Program-made: the position numbers and the translations under genes
Source of the DNA: CAG-103 sp963627135
GTDB lineage: Bacteria; Bacillota; Clostridia; Oscillospirales; Oscillospiraceae
Reading direction: 5' to 3'
DNA: 64,000 nucleotides
Assembly (NCBI GenBank): GCA_963627135.1
Contig: CAVFZY010000019.1
Span: forward strand, 1 to 64,000
The notes under the pieces: generated by a model
Told to the model about the DNA's origin: nothing
Databases searched by the model: none
The model's input: only the letters and a program-made list of their open reading frames with translations
Shown: piece after piece, positions 51,321 through 60,088 of the stretch
How the letters are laid out: each line of letters starts with the position of its first letter
Position numbering within the stretch: position 1 is the first letter of the stretch

Positions 51321-53248
51321 AATTCCTGCTCCTTTGTATAGCTCAGCAGCCCTCCCGCAAGGAGGATCGCCTGCTGCCGCTCGGTGAAACTGCACACGAC
51401 AGGGTATGCTTTGCCAGACCCGGTGTCCGTCAGCTCCAGCCTTCCCGCCGCCATGCCCGCACGGATACTGCCGATGTGAAGATGCGCCCCCTGCCGCAGA
51501 GCGTCGTAATCGTCGGGGTTTTCAAAGGTCAGCGGCAGTATGCCGGCGTTTATCAGGTTTGCCGCGTGTATGCGTGCAAAGCTCTTGGCGATGACGCAGC
51601 GGATGCCGAGATACATCGGCACGAGCGCCGCGTGCTCGCGTGACGAGCCCTGACCGTAGTTGCTGCCGCCGACGATAATGCCGCCTCCGGCCGCTTTTGC
51701 ACGCTCGGAGAAGCTCGGATCACAGACCCTGAAGCAGAACTCCGACAGCTTTGGAATGTTCGAGCGGTAGGGCAGGATCTTTGCTCCGGCAGGCATGATG
51801 TGATCTGTGGTGATGTTGTCGCCCACCTTGAGCACGAGCTCTGCCGACAGCTCGTCGGCAAACGGCCTGCTCTGCGGGAAGGGCTTTATATTCGGACCGC
51901 GCAGAACCTCGACTCTATCTGCCTCGTCCGCGGGAGCGGGCGGGAGCACGGCGCTGTCGTCTATGCGGAAGCTGTCCGGCAGCGTGATAAGCGGCATGGG
52001 GCCGAGCGTCTGAGGATCGGTAATGCAGCCGGTGAGCGCGGCGGCGACCGCCGTCTCGGGAGAGACGAGGTAGACCTGCGCGTCCTTGGTACCGCTGCGT
52101 CCGAGAAAATTGCGGTTGAACGTGCGCAGGCTCACTCCGCCGGAGTTGGGGGAGAAGCCCATGCCGATGCACGGGCCGCAGGCGCATTCGAGCACTCTTG
52201 CGCCGCTTGCGAGGATATCGCTGAGTGCGCCGCAGTCGGCAAGCATCGTCAAAACCTGCTTTGAACCCGGCGAGATCGACAGACTTACGTTCGGAGCTAC
52301 GGTTCTGCCGCGCAGCAGAGCCGCGACCTTGAGCATATCAAACAGGGAGGAGTTGGTGCATGAGCCGATGCAGACCTGATCGACCTTTGTACCGGAAAGA
52401 GCTTCGACCGTAACTACGTTGTCCGGACTGTGCGGACATGCGATCATGGGTCTCAGCGAGCCGAGGTCTATGTCGATAACGCGGTCATACACGGCATCGG
52501 GGTCGGCAGAGAGGGGAGTGAAGTCCGCCTCGCGCCCCTCGGCTGCGAGAAATGCGCGTGTTACCCCGTCCGAGGGGAAGATAGACGTAGTTGCGCCAAG
52601 CTCCGTACCCATATTGGTGATAGTTGCGCGCTCTGGCACGGACAGCGATGCAATGCCCTCGCCGCCCCATTCTATTATAGCGCCGACGCCGCCCTTTACA
52701 GACAGTATGCGCAGCAGTTCGAGGCTTATGTCCTTGGCAGTGACATAGGGGCGCAGCCTGCCGGTGAGATTGACCTTGAACATTTTAGGCATGGTGATGT
52801 AGTACGCTCCGCCGCCCATTGCGACCGCAACGTCAAGCCCGCCAGAACCGAAGGCCAGCATACCGATGCCGCCGCCGGTGGGCGTGTGGCTGTCAGAGCC
52901 TATGAGCGTTTTGCCGGGCTTGCCGAAGCGTTCAAGATGCACCTGATGGCAGATGCCGTTGCCCGGGCGGGAGAAGTACACGCCGTGCTTTCGTGCAACG
53001 CTTTGCAGATAGCGGTGGTCGTCCGCGTTTTCAAAGCCGGACTGTAAGGTGTTGTGATCGACATAGGCAACGCTCAGCTCTGTTTTCACGCGAGGGATGC
53101 CCATCGTTTCAAACTCGAGATAGGCCATTGTGCCTGTTGCGTCCTGCGTGAGGGTCTGGTCTATGCGCAGAGCGATCTCGCTGCCGGGCGTCATGTCGCC
53201 GTGCAGCAGGTGGGCGCGGATTATTTTCTGAGCAAGGGTCTCACCCAT
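51317..53248 (-). CDS. acnA: Aconitate hydratase
   Basis: 643 aa, mitochondrial-type/AcnA-like short aconitase. Fe-S ligand regions CIGSCTNSS and CACGPCIGMGF; GSDSHTPTGGGIGMLAFGSGGLDVA; swivel domain with GGSNYGQGSSREHAA. Isomerises citrate to isocitrate. Overlaps both the GntR gene (8 nt) and icd (4 nt). Codon choice looks less GC-biased than its neighbours (ATA, AGA, AGG and A/T-ending codons are frequent), hinting at a separate origin. Confidence 0.95.
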   Translation of the reverse strand: MGETLAQKIIRAHLLHGDMTPGSEIALRIDQTLTQDATGTMAYLEFETMGIPRVKTELSVAYVDHNTLQSGFENADDHRYLQSVARKHGVYFSRPGNGICHQVHLERFGKPGKTLIGSDSHTPTGGGIGMLAFGSGGLDVAVAMGGGAYYITMPKMFKVNLTGRLRPYVTAKDISLELLRILSVKGGVGAIIEWGGEGIASLSVPERATITNMGTELGATTSIFPSDGVTRAFLAAEGREADFTPLSADPDAVYDRVIDIDLGSLRPMIACPHSPDNVVTVEALSGTKVDQVCIGSCTNSSLFDMLKVAALLRGRTVAPNVSLSISPGSKQVLTMLADCGALSDILASGARVLECACGPCIGMGFSPNSGGVSLRTFNRNFLGRSGTKDAQVYLVSPETAVAAALTGCITDPQTLGPMPLITLPDSFRIDDSAVLPPAPADEADRVEVLRGPNIKPFPQSRPFADELSAELVLKVGDNITTDHIMPAGAKILPYRSNIPKLSEFCFRVCDPSFSERAKAAGGGIIVGGSNYGQGSSREHAALVPMYLGIRCVIAKSFARIHAANLINAGILPLTFENPDDYDALRQGAHLHIGSIRAGMAAGRLELTDTGSGKAYPVVCSFTERQQAILLAGGLLSYTKEQEL

Positions 53249-53894
53249 GGTTCTTCATCCTTTCGATCATGCTTTTCTTGGCGTGGATGGTGTGCTCGGT
53301 CGTGAGCTCGGCGGCACGGTCGGCGTCGCCGGCGGCGATGGCGTCGAAGATGGCGCGGTGTTCTTTCACGACCTGCACCGTGCGCTTTGCGTCGGCGATG
53401 GACGCCTTGCGGTAGCGGCGGGTCTTGCGGTGCAGCGGGACGAGCGTATCGCTGATGACGGCGTGGCCGCTCATGTCGCAAATGACGTCATGGAACTGGT
53501 CGTCCATCTCGCGCAGGTGCTCGGCGTCGCGCTTTTCAAAGTAAAACTCCTGCAGGTCCATGATGTGGCGCAGGCGTGCGAGGCCATCGGGCGTGGCGTT
53601 TTTCGCCGCGTAGTAGGACGCGAGCCCCTCGATCTTGCAGCGGATGTCCATGATGTCCACCAGATCCTCGGCCGTAATGCCAAGCACGACGGAGCCCTTA
53701 CCGGTGTCGGCGATGAGATGCTCCTGCTCGAGGCGGCGCAGCGCCTCGCGGATGGGCGTGCGGCTGACATTGAGCTGCTCGACGAGCTTGAGCTCCGTGA
53801 GCACCTCGCCGCGCGGGTACACGCCCTGAATGATATCGGATTCCAGCCGCTCAAACACCTGATCGGCCAGCGTAACGGTACGGAAATCTTTCAT
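53241..53894 (-). CDS. GntR-family (FadR subgroup) regulator
   Basis: 217 aa. N-terminal winged helix (LADQVFERLESDIIQGVYPRGEVLTELKLVEQLNVSRTPIREALRRLEQE) and C-terminal FCD ligand-binding domain with the metal-site His/Asp (DDQFHD, HRAIFDAI). Lies within the citrate operon between citrate synthase (13 nt) and aconitase (8-nt overlap). The palindrome ATTGTATACAAT at the operon promoter is a likely binding site. Effector perhaps citrate or another organic acid (inference). Confidence 0.92.
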   Translation of the reverse strand: MKDFRTVTLADQVFERLESDIIQGVYPRGEVLTELKLVEQLNVSRTPIREALRRLEQEHLIADTGKGSVVLGITAEDLVDIMDIRCKIEGLASYYAAKNATPDGLARLRHIMDLQEFYFEKRDAEHLREMDDQFHDVICDMSGHAVISDTLVPLHRKTRRYRKASIADAKRTVQVVKEHRAIFDAIAAGDADRAAELTTEHTIHAKKSMIERMKNHG

Positions 53895-53907
53895 GCTGCG
53901 CCTCCTG

Positions 53908-55284
53908 TCAGACCTGCGCGAAGCGACCGGGGGCCAGCTCCGTGATCTTGGCGTTGAGTTCCTTGGCGGACAGGACTGTCTGGCGGCCGTCCTCGTATTC
54001 CGCGTCCACCCAGCCCTTGAGCGCAAGCACGAGCGTGTCGTGCTTGTCGATCTGCTGCTCGCCGGTCAGGTGGTAATTCTGGTTGATCCAGTAGGCGATG
54101 CCCGCGAGGCCGGACGTCTTGCCGACCTGCACGGACGCCGGGCGGTTGAGCAGCTTCTCGGTGTCGAAGATCGTGTAGATCTCGGCGTCCTTGAGCAGGC
54201 CGTCGGCGTGGATGCCGGCGCGCGTGGCGTTGAAGTCGCGCCCGACGAACGGCGTCATCGGCGGGATGTCGTAGCCGATCTCGTGCTGGAAATAGTCGGC
54301 GATCTCGGTGATGACGGTCGGGTCCATGCCGTCGAGCGAGCCGCGCAGCGACGCGTACTCAAACACCATCGCCTCGAGCGGGATGTTGCCCGTGCGCTCG
54401 CCGATGCCGAGCAGGGAACAGTTGACCGCGCACGCGCCGTAGAGCCACGCGGTCGAGGCGTTGACGACCGCCTTGTAAAAGTCGTTGTGCCCGTGCCACT
54501 CGAGGCACTCGCTCGGCACGTCGGAATACTGCTGCAGGCCGTAGATGATGCCGGCTACGCTGCGCGGCAGCGCCGCCTCCGTGTAGGGGATGCCGTAGCC
54601 CATGGTGTCGCACGCGCGGATCTTGACCGGGATGCCCGCCTGACGCGAGAGCTTTTGCAGCTCGTTGACAAACGGCACTACGAAACCGTAAAAGTCGGCG
54701 CGTGTGATGTCCTCGAGGTGGCAGCGCGGGACGACGCCGGCCTCAAACGCATCGGCCACGGTGGCGAGGTAGTAGTCCATGGCCTGCTTGCGCGTCATCT
54801 TCATCTTCTTGAAGATGTGGTAGTCGCTGCAGCTGACAAGGATGCCCGTCTCGCGGATGCCGAGGTCGCGCACGAGGCGAAAGTCCTCCTTCGTGGCGCG
54901 GATCCACGTCGTGATCTCCGGGAACTTCAGCCCCAGCTCCATGCACTTTTCGAGCGCCTCGCGGTCTTTCTTGCTGTAGATGAAAAACTCCGTCTGCCGG
55001 ATGATGCCGTACGGCCCGCCGAGCCGCGACAGGTACTTATAAATATTGACGATCTGCTCGACCGTGTACGGCTCCACGGACTGCTGCCCGTCGCGCAGGG
55101 ACGTGTCCGTGATCCAAATCTCCTCGGGCATGTTCATCGGCACGCGCCGGTGGTTGAACGGCACCTTCGGCACCATTCCCTGCGTGTAAATGTCGCGCTG
55201 GAGGTTCGGCTCCGCCACGTCCTGGAGCGAATATTTATACGCATTCTGCTCCAGCAGGTTCGTCTTTCCGGATATTTCAAGCAT
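53908..55284 (-). CDS. Re-citrate synthase
   Basis: 458 aa, DRE-TIM metallolyase related to isopropylmalate/homocitrate synthases: DTSLRDGQQSVEPYTVEQIV, the HGHND metal motif (EWHGHNDFYKAV), and GERTGN. Length, the extended N-terminal MLEISGKTNLL... segment and position before aconitase and isocitrate dehydrogenase fit the Re-face-specific citrate synthase of anaerobic Clostridia (C. kluyveri type), not 2-isopropylmalate synthase. Makes citrate from acetyl-CoA and oxaloacetate for 2-oxoglutarate/glutamate. No ordinary Si-citrate synthase is seen in the window. Confidence 0.92.
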   Translation of the reverse strand: MLEISGKTNLLEQNAYKYSLQDVAEPNLQRDIYTQGMVPKVPFNHRRVPMNMPEEIWITDTSLRDGQQSVEPYTVEQIVNIYKYLSRLGGPYGIIRQTEFFIYSKKDREALEKCMELGLKFPEITTWIRATKEDFRLVRDLGIRETGILVSCSDYHIFKKMKMTRKQAMDYYLATVADAFEAGVVPRCHLEDITRADFYGFVVPFVNELQKLSRQAGIPVKIRACDTMGYGIPYTEAALPRSVAGIIYGLQQYSDVPSECLEWHGHNDFYKAVVNASTAWLYGACAVNCSLLGIGERTGNIPLEAMVFEYASLRGSLDGMDPTVITEIADYFQHEIGYDIPPMTPFVGRDFNATRAGIHADGLLKDAEIYTIFDTEKLLNRPASVQVGKTSGLAGIAYWINQNYHLTGEQQIDKHDTLVLALKGWVDAEYEDGRQTVLSAKELNAKITELAPGRFAQV

Positions 55285-55316
55285 GGCAGTGGGACTCCTT
55301 TCTGTTGCTTTGTATT

Positions 55317-55354
55317 ATTGTATACAATTATACACACAATTGTGCCATTGTCAA
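55317..55354 (-). promoter_or_regulatory. Promoter and GntR-type operator of the citrate operon
   Basis: TTGACA (55349-55354), 16 bp, TATAAT (55327-55332). The perfect palindrome ATTGTATACAAT (55317-55328) overlaps the -10 box and the start; it has the TGTATACA core typical of FadR-subgroup operators. Confidence 0.85.
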
Positions 55355-55395
55355 CGCGCAAATGTTCACAATTTTCTGCTTGCTTTCCGGGCGGA

Positions 55396-55429
55396 TGCTG
55401 GTATAATACAAAATCGTTCAAAATTGAAC
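55396..55429 (+). promoter_or_regulatory. Promoter and operator of the marR-MATE unit
   Basis: TATAAT at 55402-55407 with TGG before it and a modest TTGCTT 16 bp upstream. GTTCAA-AA-TTGAAC inverted repeat (55416-55429) lies at the transcription start, a probable MarR autoregulatory site. Confidence 0.8.
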
Positions 55430-55450
55430 TATTTTGGGGAGGTGACCGAC

Positions 55451-55897
55451 GTGCTCACCGCATCGCAGGTCTATACGTACACGCGCCGCATTCTCGACGC
55501 TTACGCCGCCGTCATGCGGCCGCTGAGCGCGGAGCTGGACATGGCGCAAAATGCCGTGGACATCCTGCTCTTTCTGGCCAACAATCCGGGGCTGGACACC
55601 GCGCGCGACATCTGTACCTACCGCCGTCTCAAGCCGGGCATCGTGTCGTTCCACGTGGACAATCTCGTGCGCGAGGGCTACCTGCTGCGCACGCGCGACC
55701 CCGGCGACCGGCGCCGCTGCCGGCTCGTGTGCACGGACAAAGCAGCGCCGATCATTGCACGCGGCCAGGCGCTGCAGGAGCAGTTCGTCGCGCAGATGTC
55801 CGCAGGCCTCGCACCCGACGCGCTCGAAACGTTCCAGCACTGTCTGACGGCGTTCGCGCAGAATCTTGACCGTATGACCCAGAGAGAGGAAACCTAA
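55451..55897 (+). CDS. MarR-family regulator
   Basis: 148 aa, winged-helix MarR fold (MAQNAVDILLFLANNPGLDTARDICTYRRLKPGIVSFHVDNLVREGYLLRTRDPGDRRRCRLVCTDKA). GTG start at 55451 with GGGGAGG 8 nt upstream; an in-frame GTG at 55442 overlaps the Shine-Dalgarno. Stop directly abuts the MATE ATG, so the pair is a classic self-regulated efflux unit. Confidence 0.9.
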   Translation: MLTASQVYTYTRRILDAYAAVMRPLSAELDMAQNAVDILLFLANNPGLDTARDICTYRRLKPGIVSFHVDNLVREGYLLRTRDPGDRRRCRLVCTDKAAPIIARGQALQEQFVAQMSAGLAPDALETFQHCLTAFAQNLDRMTQREET

Positions 55898-57265
55898 ATG
55901 CAGCAGGACAAAACATTTCTCGGCACGGAACCCATCGGGCAGCTCCTGCGCCGGCTCGCGATCCCGACGGTGATCGCGCAGCTGGTGAACATGCTCTACA
56001 ACATCGTCGACCGCATCTACATCGGCCACATTCCGGAAGTCGGCAGTCTCGCGCTGACGGGCGTGGGCGTGTGCCTGCCGATCATTCTGATCGTGTCGGC
56101 CTTCGCGTGCTTCACGGCCTCGGGCGGCGCGCCGCGCGCGTCGATCTACATGGGGCGCGACGATATGGACAGCGCCGAAAAGACGCTCGGCGGCTGCTTT
56201 ACGCTGCAGATCGGCATCTCCGCCGTGCTCACGGCAGCGCTGCTTCTCTGGGGGCGCGAGGCGCTGCTCGCCTTCGGCGCGAGCGGAAATACCATTGACT
56301 ACGCCGCCGACTATCTGCATATTTATGCGTTCGGCACGCTCTTTGTTGAGCTCACGCTGGGCATGAACGCGTTCATCACGGCGCAGGGCTTTGCCAAGAT
56401 AGGCATGTACACGGTGCTCATCGGCGCGGCGGCGAATATCGTCCTCGACCCGATCTTCATCTTCGCGCTGGGCATGGGCGTGCGCGGCGCGGCGCTCGCG
56501 ACCGTGCTCTCGCAGGGGCTCTCGTGCGCGTGGGTGCTGGTGTTTCTGTGCGGGAAGAAGGCGTTTTTGCGCCTCCGGCGCGAAAATCTCTTCGTCTCAC
56601 CCCAGCTCATCCTGCCGTGCGTGGCACTCGGCCTCGCGACGTTCACGATGCAGGCGAGCGAGAGCGTCATCTCCGTGTGCTTCAACGCCTCGCTACTCAA
56701 GTACGGCGGCGACATCGCCGTCGGCGCCATGACGATCCTCACGAGCGTGATGCAGTTTGCCATGCTGCCGCTGCAGGGCATCGGTCAAGGCGCGCAGCCG
56801 ATCACGAGCTACAACTTCGGCGCGAAAAACACGTCGCGCGTGCGCGAGACATTCCGCCTGCTGCTGAAGGTGAGCCTGATCTACTCCGTCTCGCTCTGGC
56901 TGCTCATTGAACTGTTCCCGGGCCTGTTCGCGCACATCTTCACACCGGACGCAGACCTCATCGCCTTCACGACGCGCGTGCTGCGCATCTACTGCGCGGG
57001 CCTGTTCCTGTTCGGTATTCAGATCGCCTGCCAGATGACGTTCGTGTCCATCGGCAGCGCGGTGTGCTCGATCATCGTGGCCGTGCTGCGCAAGTTTGTG
57101 CTGCTCCTGCCGCTGATCTATCTGCTGCCGGCGCTGCTGCCCGACCGGACAACAGCCGTATATCTGGCCGAGCCGGTCGCGGACGTGATCGCCGTCACAT
57201 GCACGGCCATCCTGTTCTCAACGCAGTTTCGCAAGGCGCTGCACAAGCTCGAAGCGAATGCGTGA
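55898..57265 (+). CDS. MATE-family efflux transporter (third)
   Basis: 455 aa with 12 membrane segments (PIGQLLRRLAIPTVIAQLVNMLYNIVDRIYIGHIP; QGIGQGAQPITSYNFGAKN). Second gene of the MarR unit, no intergenic base. Likely exporter of the compound sensed by MarR. Confidence 0.93.
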   Translation: MQQDKTFLGTEPIGQLLRRLAIPTVIAQLVNMLYNIVDRIYIGHIPEVGSLALTGVGVCLPIILIVSAFACFTASGGAPRASIYMGRDDMDSAEKTLGGCFTLQIGISAVLTAALLLWGREALLAFGASGNTIDYAADYLHIYAFGTLFVELTLGMNAFITAQGFAKIGMYTVLIGAAANIVLDPIFIFALGMGVRGAALATVLSQGLSCAWVLVFLCGKKAFLRLRRENLFVSPQLILPCVALGLATFTMQASESVISVCFNASLLKYGGDIAVGAMTILTSVMQFAMLPLQGIGQGAQPITSYNFGAKNTSRVRETFRLLLKVSLIYSVSLWLLIELFPGLFAHIFTPDADLIAFTTRVLRIYCAGLFLFGIQIACQMTFVSIGSAVCSIIVAVLRKFVLLLPLIYLLPALLPDRTTAVYLAEPVADVIAVTCTAILFSTQFRKALHKLEANA

Positions 57266-57389
57266 TGCAGCGCCTCGAGGAGAAGGCTTATGGGTGATGG
57301 CCGGACACACGGCGTGCCCCCGTTCCGCCGGCGCTGGACGATTCAAAAAATTGAAACTTCCTTATCAAAAACGCGAAGCCATCCCGCCG

Positions 57390-57418
57390 TTGACAACCGC
57401 CGCACCGGCGCGTACAAT
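57390..57418 (+). promoter_or_regulatory. Promoter of the leader ORF/NSS transporter
   Basis: TTGACA (57390-57395), 17 bp, TACAAT (57413-57418). One of the best promoter matches in the window. Confidence 0.88.
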
Positions 57419-57452
57419 GACAGCCACATCCATTCGAGAGGAGCTGCAAGCC

Positions 57453-57656
57453 ATGCGCAGTACGTTTTTCAGCCACAAAAACGACAGCACCGCGACCATG
57501 CGCGCGGCCGGCTTCGCATGCTCTGACGCGAACACCAACAACAGCGCTCTCCTGCTTACCATCGACACTGTACTTGCAGTGTCGATTTTTGCTATGCTCG
57601 GCATTCTGGGCATTATGCCGCCAACAGGACGCACCAAACCGGTATTCGCGGGATAA
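57453..57656 (+). CDS. Small ORF, leader peptide or small membrane protein
   Basis: 67 aa with its own strong promoter and GAGGAG 9 nt upstream of the ATG. Hydrophilic N terminus (MRSTFFSHKNDSTATM...), then a Leu/Ile/Val-rich hydrophobic segment (SALLLTIDTVLAVSIFAML, about residues 31-50). A perfect terminator-like hairpin (57561-57590) lies inside its coding sequence and a second one follows its stop. Two readings: an attenuation leader peptide for the amino-acid symporter downstream, or a small membrane subunit of that transporter. No database family recognised. Confidence 0.55.
   Translation: MRSTFFSHKNDSTATMRAAGFACSDANTNNSALLLTIDTVLAVSIFAMLGILGIMPPTGRTKPVFAG
57561..57590 (+). terminator. 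Terminator-like hairpin inside the leader ORF
   Basis: Perfect 10-bp stem ATCGACACTG/CAGTGTCGAT (57561-57570 with 57577-57586, 6-nt loop) followed by T4. Placed 140 nt after the promoter, as expected of an attenuator. Confidence 0.75.
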
Positions 57657-57677
57657 TTCGACAACACTTGGTATACC

Positions 57678-57719
57678 GAGAGTCGGCCCCGACCGTTTTG
57701 GTCGGGGCCGATTTTTTGT
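57678..57719 (+). terminator. Strong terminator before the NSS gene
   Basis: TCGGCCCCGACC/GGTCGGGGCCGA stem (about 57684-57711) followed by TTTTTTG. It lies between the small ORF and the transporter start, so the transporter depends on readthrough or an unseen promoter. Confidence 0.88.
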
Positions 57720-57753
57720 ATAGAAAACAAAACAGTCGGAAAGGAAACCTGTC

Positions 57754-59238
57754 ATGGAAAAGAAAAAAGTTGGATTCGCCAGCGGTATCGGCTTCATCCT
57801 CGCCGCCGCCGGCAGCGCCGTGGGCCTCGGCAATCTCTGGGGCTTCCCGTACAAGACGTCGCAAAACGGCGGCGCCGCCTTCGTGCTCATCTACATCGCG
57901 TGCGTGCTGCTCATCGGCTTTGTCACGATGCTCAGCGAGATCTATCTCGGCCGCCGCGCGCAGGCCAACCCCATGACCGCCTACAAGATGATCAACAAGA
58001 ACCTCGGCTGGTGCGGCCTCGTGGCGATCATGATCCCCGCGTTCATCATCTGCTACTACTCCGTGCTCGGCGGCTGGACGACGAAGTACGCGCTCAACTC
58101 CTTCGGCGGCAACGCTGGCATCGTCAGCACGTTCTCCGTCAACACGGGTGAGGTCATTTTGTACACGGCCATCTTCCTCGTGCTGAGCGTGACGATCATC
58201 ATGGGCGGCGTCAAGGACGGCATCGAGAAAGCCTCCAAGGTGCTCATGCCGGTGCTGTTTCTGATCCTCGTTGCCATCGCGGTCTACGCCCTGACGCTCG
58301 GCAGCGGCGTGCGCGAGGGCCTGGCGTTCTACCTCAAGCCCGATTTCTCCGGCATCACGTTCAAGTCCGTGCTCGTGGCCATGGGCCAGGCGTTCTACTC
58401 CCTGTCGCTCGGCATGGGCATCATGATCACCTACGGTTCCTACACCGGCAAAGAAATCAATATCGCCAAATCCGCCGCCATGGTCTGCGTGTTCGACACG
58501 GTCGTGGCGCTGCTGGCCGGTCTCGCCATCTTCCCGTCGGTCGCGCACTTTGACCCCTCCCTGCTCGGCAGCAGCAAGGGTGTCGCACTCATGTTCATCA
58601 TCCTGCCGCAGGTGTTCGAGTCCATGGGCAGCGTGGGTCAGGTCGTGTCGTTCGCATTCTTCGTCATGGTCGACATCGCGGCCATCACGTCCGTCGTGTC
58701 CCTGATCGAGGTCGTGACGCAGTTCGTCATCCAGAAGTTCCACGTCCACCGCAAGTGGGCCGCGCTCGTCGTCGCGTGCGTGTGCTTTCTCGTGTCGATC
58801 CCGATCGGCATCTCGCTCGGCCACGTCGCCATCCTCGAGGAATCCAGCCCCGCGCTGTTCGGGCTCGACTGGCTGACGTTCTTTGACGAGGTGACCAACA
58901 CCGTGCTCATGCCCGTGTGCGCACTGTTTTCGTGCATCGTCGTCGGCTGGTTCATCACGCCCAAGCGCGCCGTGGCCGAGATCGAGGCCGAGGGCACGCA
59001 CATGGCCGGCTGGCTCAAGAAGGTCTACGCCGTCATGATCCGCTTCGTGACGCCGGCGCTCATCCTCATCGTCGAGATCGGCGGCCTGCAGAGCGAGATT
59101 GCGGCCGGCAACACCGCCGTCATCGTCTTTGCCTACGCGCTCGTGGCGCTGTGCGTGGTGGCGTACTTTGCCTTCTTCTGCAACCGGGACACCGGCACGA
59201 ACGCCGACGAGAAGCTCTCCGGCGACTCCCCCGTGTAA
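57754..59238 (+). CDS. NSS-family sodium-dependent amino acid transporter
   Basis: 494 aa with 11-12 membrane segments and the LeuT-fold sodium/substrate site in TM1 (ILAAAGSAVGLGNLWGFPY). TM6 region and SLGMGIMITYGSY are present. Bacterial members (LeuT, MhsT, TnaT, MetP) take up neutral amino acids with Na+. AGGAAA Shine-Dalgarno. Control appears to be through the leader with two hairpins. Confidence 0.93.
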   Translation: MEKKKVGFASGIGFILAAAGSAVGLGNLWGFPYKTSQNGGAAFVLIYIACVLLIGFVTMLSEIYLGRRAQANPMTAYKMINKNLGWCGLVAIMIPAFIICYYSVLGGWTTKYALNSFGGNAGIVSTFSVNTGEVILYTAIFLVLSVTIIMGGVKDGIEKASKVLMPVLFLILVAIAVYALTLGSGVREGLAFYLKPDFSGITFKSVLVAMGQAFYSLSLGMGIMITYGSYTGKEINIAKSAAMVCVFDTVVALLAGLAIFPSVAHFDPSLLGSSKGVALMFIILPQVFESMGSVGQVVSFAFFVMVDIAAITSVVSLIEVVTQFVIQKFHVHRKWAALVVACVCFLVSIPIGISLGHVAILEESSPALFGLDWLTFFDEVTNTVLMPVCALFSCIVVGWFITPKRAVAEIEAEGTHMAGWLKKVYAVMIRFVTPALILIVEIGGLQSEIAAGNTAVIVFAYALVALCVVAYFAFFCNRDTGTNADEKLSGDSPV

Positions 59239-59248
59239 CATTCCCCAC

Positions 59249-59286
59249 ACACCGGTGCGGTTTTTTGACCGCGCCGGTGTTTTTTT
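59249..59286 (+). terminator. Terminator of the NSS gene
   Basis: Stem ACACCGG-GCGGT with ACCGC-CCGGTGT (59249-59261 with 59268-59280) followed by TTTTTT. Confidence 0.9.
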
Positions 59287-59320
59287 CATGTCAAACCCGT
59301 TAAAAATCGCGCAAATTCGG

Positions 59321-59371
59321 TTGAAATGCCGGGAAAAAGCAGGTATAATGAAAATGTCAGTCAGTATGACA
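59321..59371 (+). promoter_or_regulatory. Promoter and operator of the TetR-oxidoreductase unit
   Basis: TTGAAA (59321-59326), 17 bp, TATAAT (59344-59349). TGTCA-N7-TGACA inverted repeat (59355-59371) at the transcription start, probably bound by the TetR product. Confidence 0.85.
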
Positions 59372-59395
59372 AGTATATGAACAGGAGGCACGCCC

Positions 59396-60058
59396 ATGTC
59401 GCTGCAGGAGGTGCGGGAACAGAATATCACCCTCGTGACGCAGACGGCGCTGGCGTGCTTTGTGGAAAACGGCATCGACAAGACGACCATCCGCGACATC
59501 GCGCACCGCGCGGGGCTGACCGAGCGCTCGGTCTACCGCTACTTTGCGACGAAGGACGAGCTTGTGGTCGCGGCGTCCTTCCTCTACTGGGACAGGGCCA
59601 AGGCGCAGGCGGCGCAGGCGCTGTGCGCGGCGCGGCAGCCGGGCATGACCGGCATCGAGGAGATCCGCGTGCTGCTGCGCAGCTACGCGGGGCTGATCTT
59701 CACCGACCCCGCGGGCATCCGCTTCTCGCTCGACGCGGAGGTCGCACTCTGCAACGCCGGCCGGCAGCACGCGGTCGTCAACCGCCCGCCGGAGCGCTAT
59801 GAGGTCGCCCCCGGCCCGATCGCGGCGGCCATCCGCCGCGGCCTCGCCGACGGGACGGTCGACCCCAACGCCGATGTCAAAATGCTCTACTATAATGCCT
59901 ACGACGCGATCCTCGGCGTCATCCAGCGCATGTCCGTCGGCGTGCCGAGCGTGCACGAGCTCGACGGGCACGCGCGCATCGACGCGCTGTGCGAGCAGTT
60001 CACGCGCGCATTCGCAGCGCCGCCCCCGGGAGAAAAAGGGACAGGGAATACCTTTTAA
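59396..60058 (+). CDS. TetR-family regulator
   Basis: 220 aa. HTH segment (TQTALACFVENGIDKTTIRDIAHRAGLTERSVYRYFATKDELVVAA) and long helical C-terminal domain. AGGAGG 8 nt before the ATG. First gene of a unit with the 846-aa oxidoreductase, HypA-like and OYE genes; likely senses their substrate. Confidence 0.92.
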   Translation: MSLQEVREQNITLVTQTALACFVENGIDKTTIRDIAHRAGLTERSVYRYFATKDELVVAASFLYWDRAKAQAAQALCAARQPGMTGIEEIRVLLRSYAGLIFTDPAGIRFSLDAEVALCNAGRQHAVVNRPPERYEVAPGPIAAAIRRGLADGTVDPNADVKMLYYNAYDAILGVIQRMSVGVPSVHELDGHARIDALCEQFTRAFAAPPPGEKGTGNTF

Positions 60059-60088
60059 ATACTACCCGTTATTGAAGGAGGAAAAGGC

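Noticed and set aside
57420..57750. T-box leader before the NSS transporter
   Set aside because: No T-box sequence (AGGGTGGNACCGCG-like) or specifier stem is visible.
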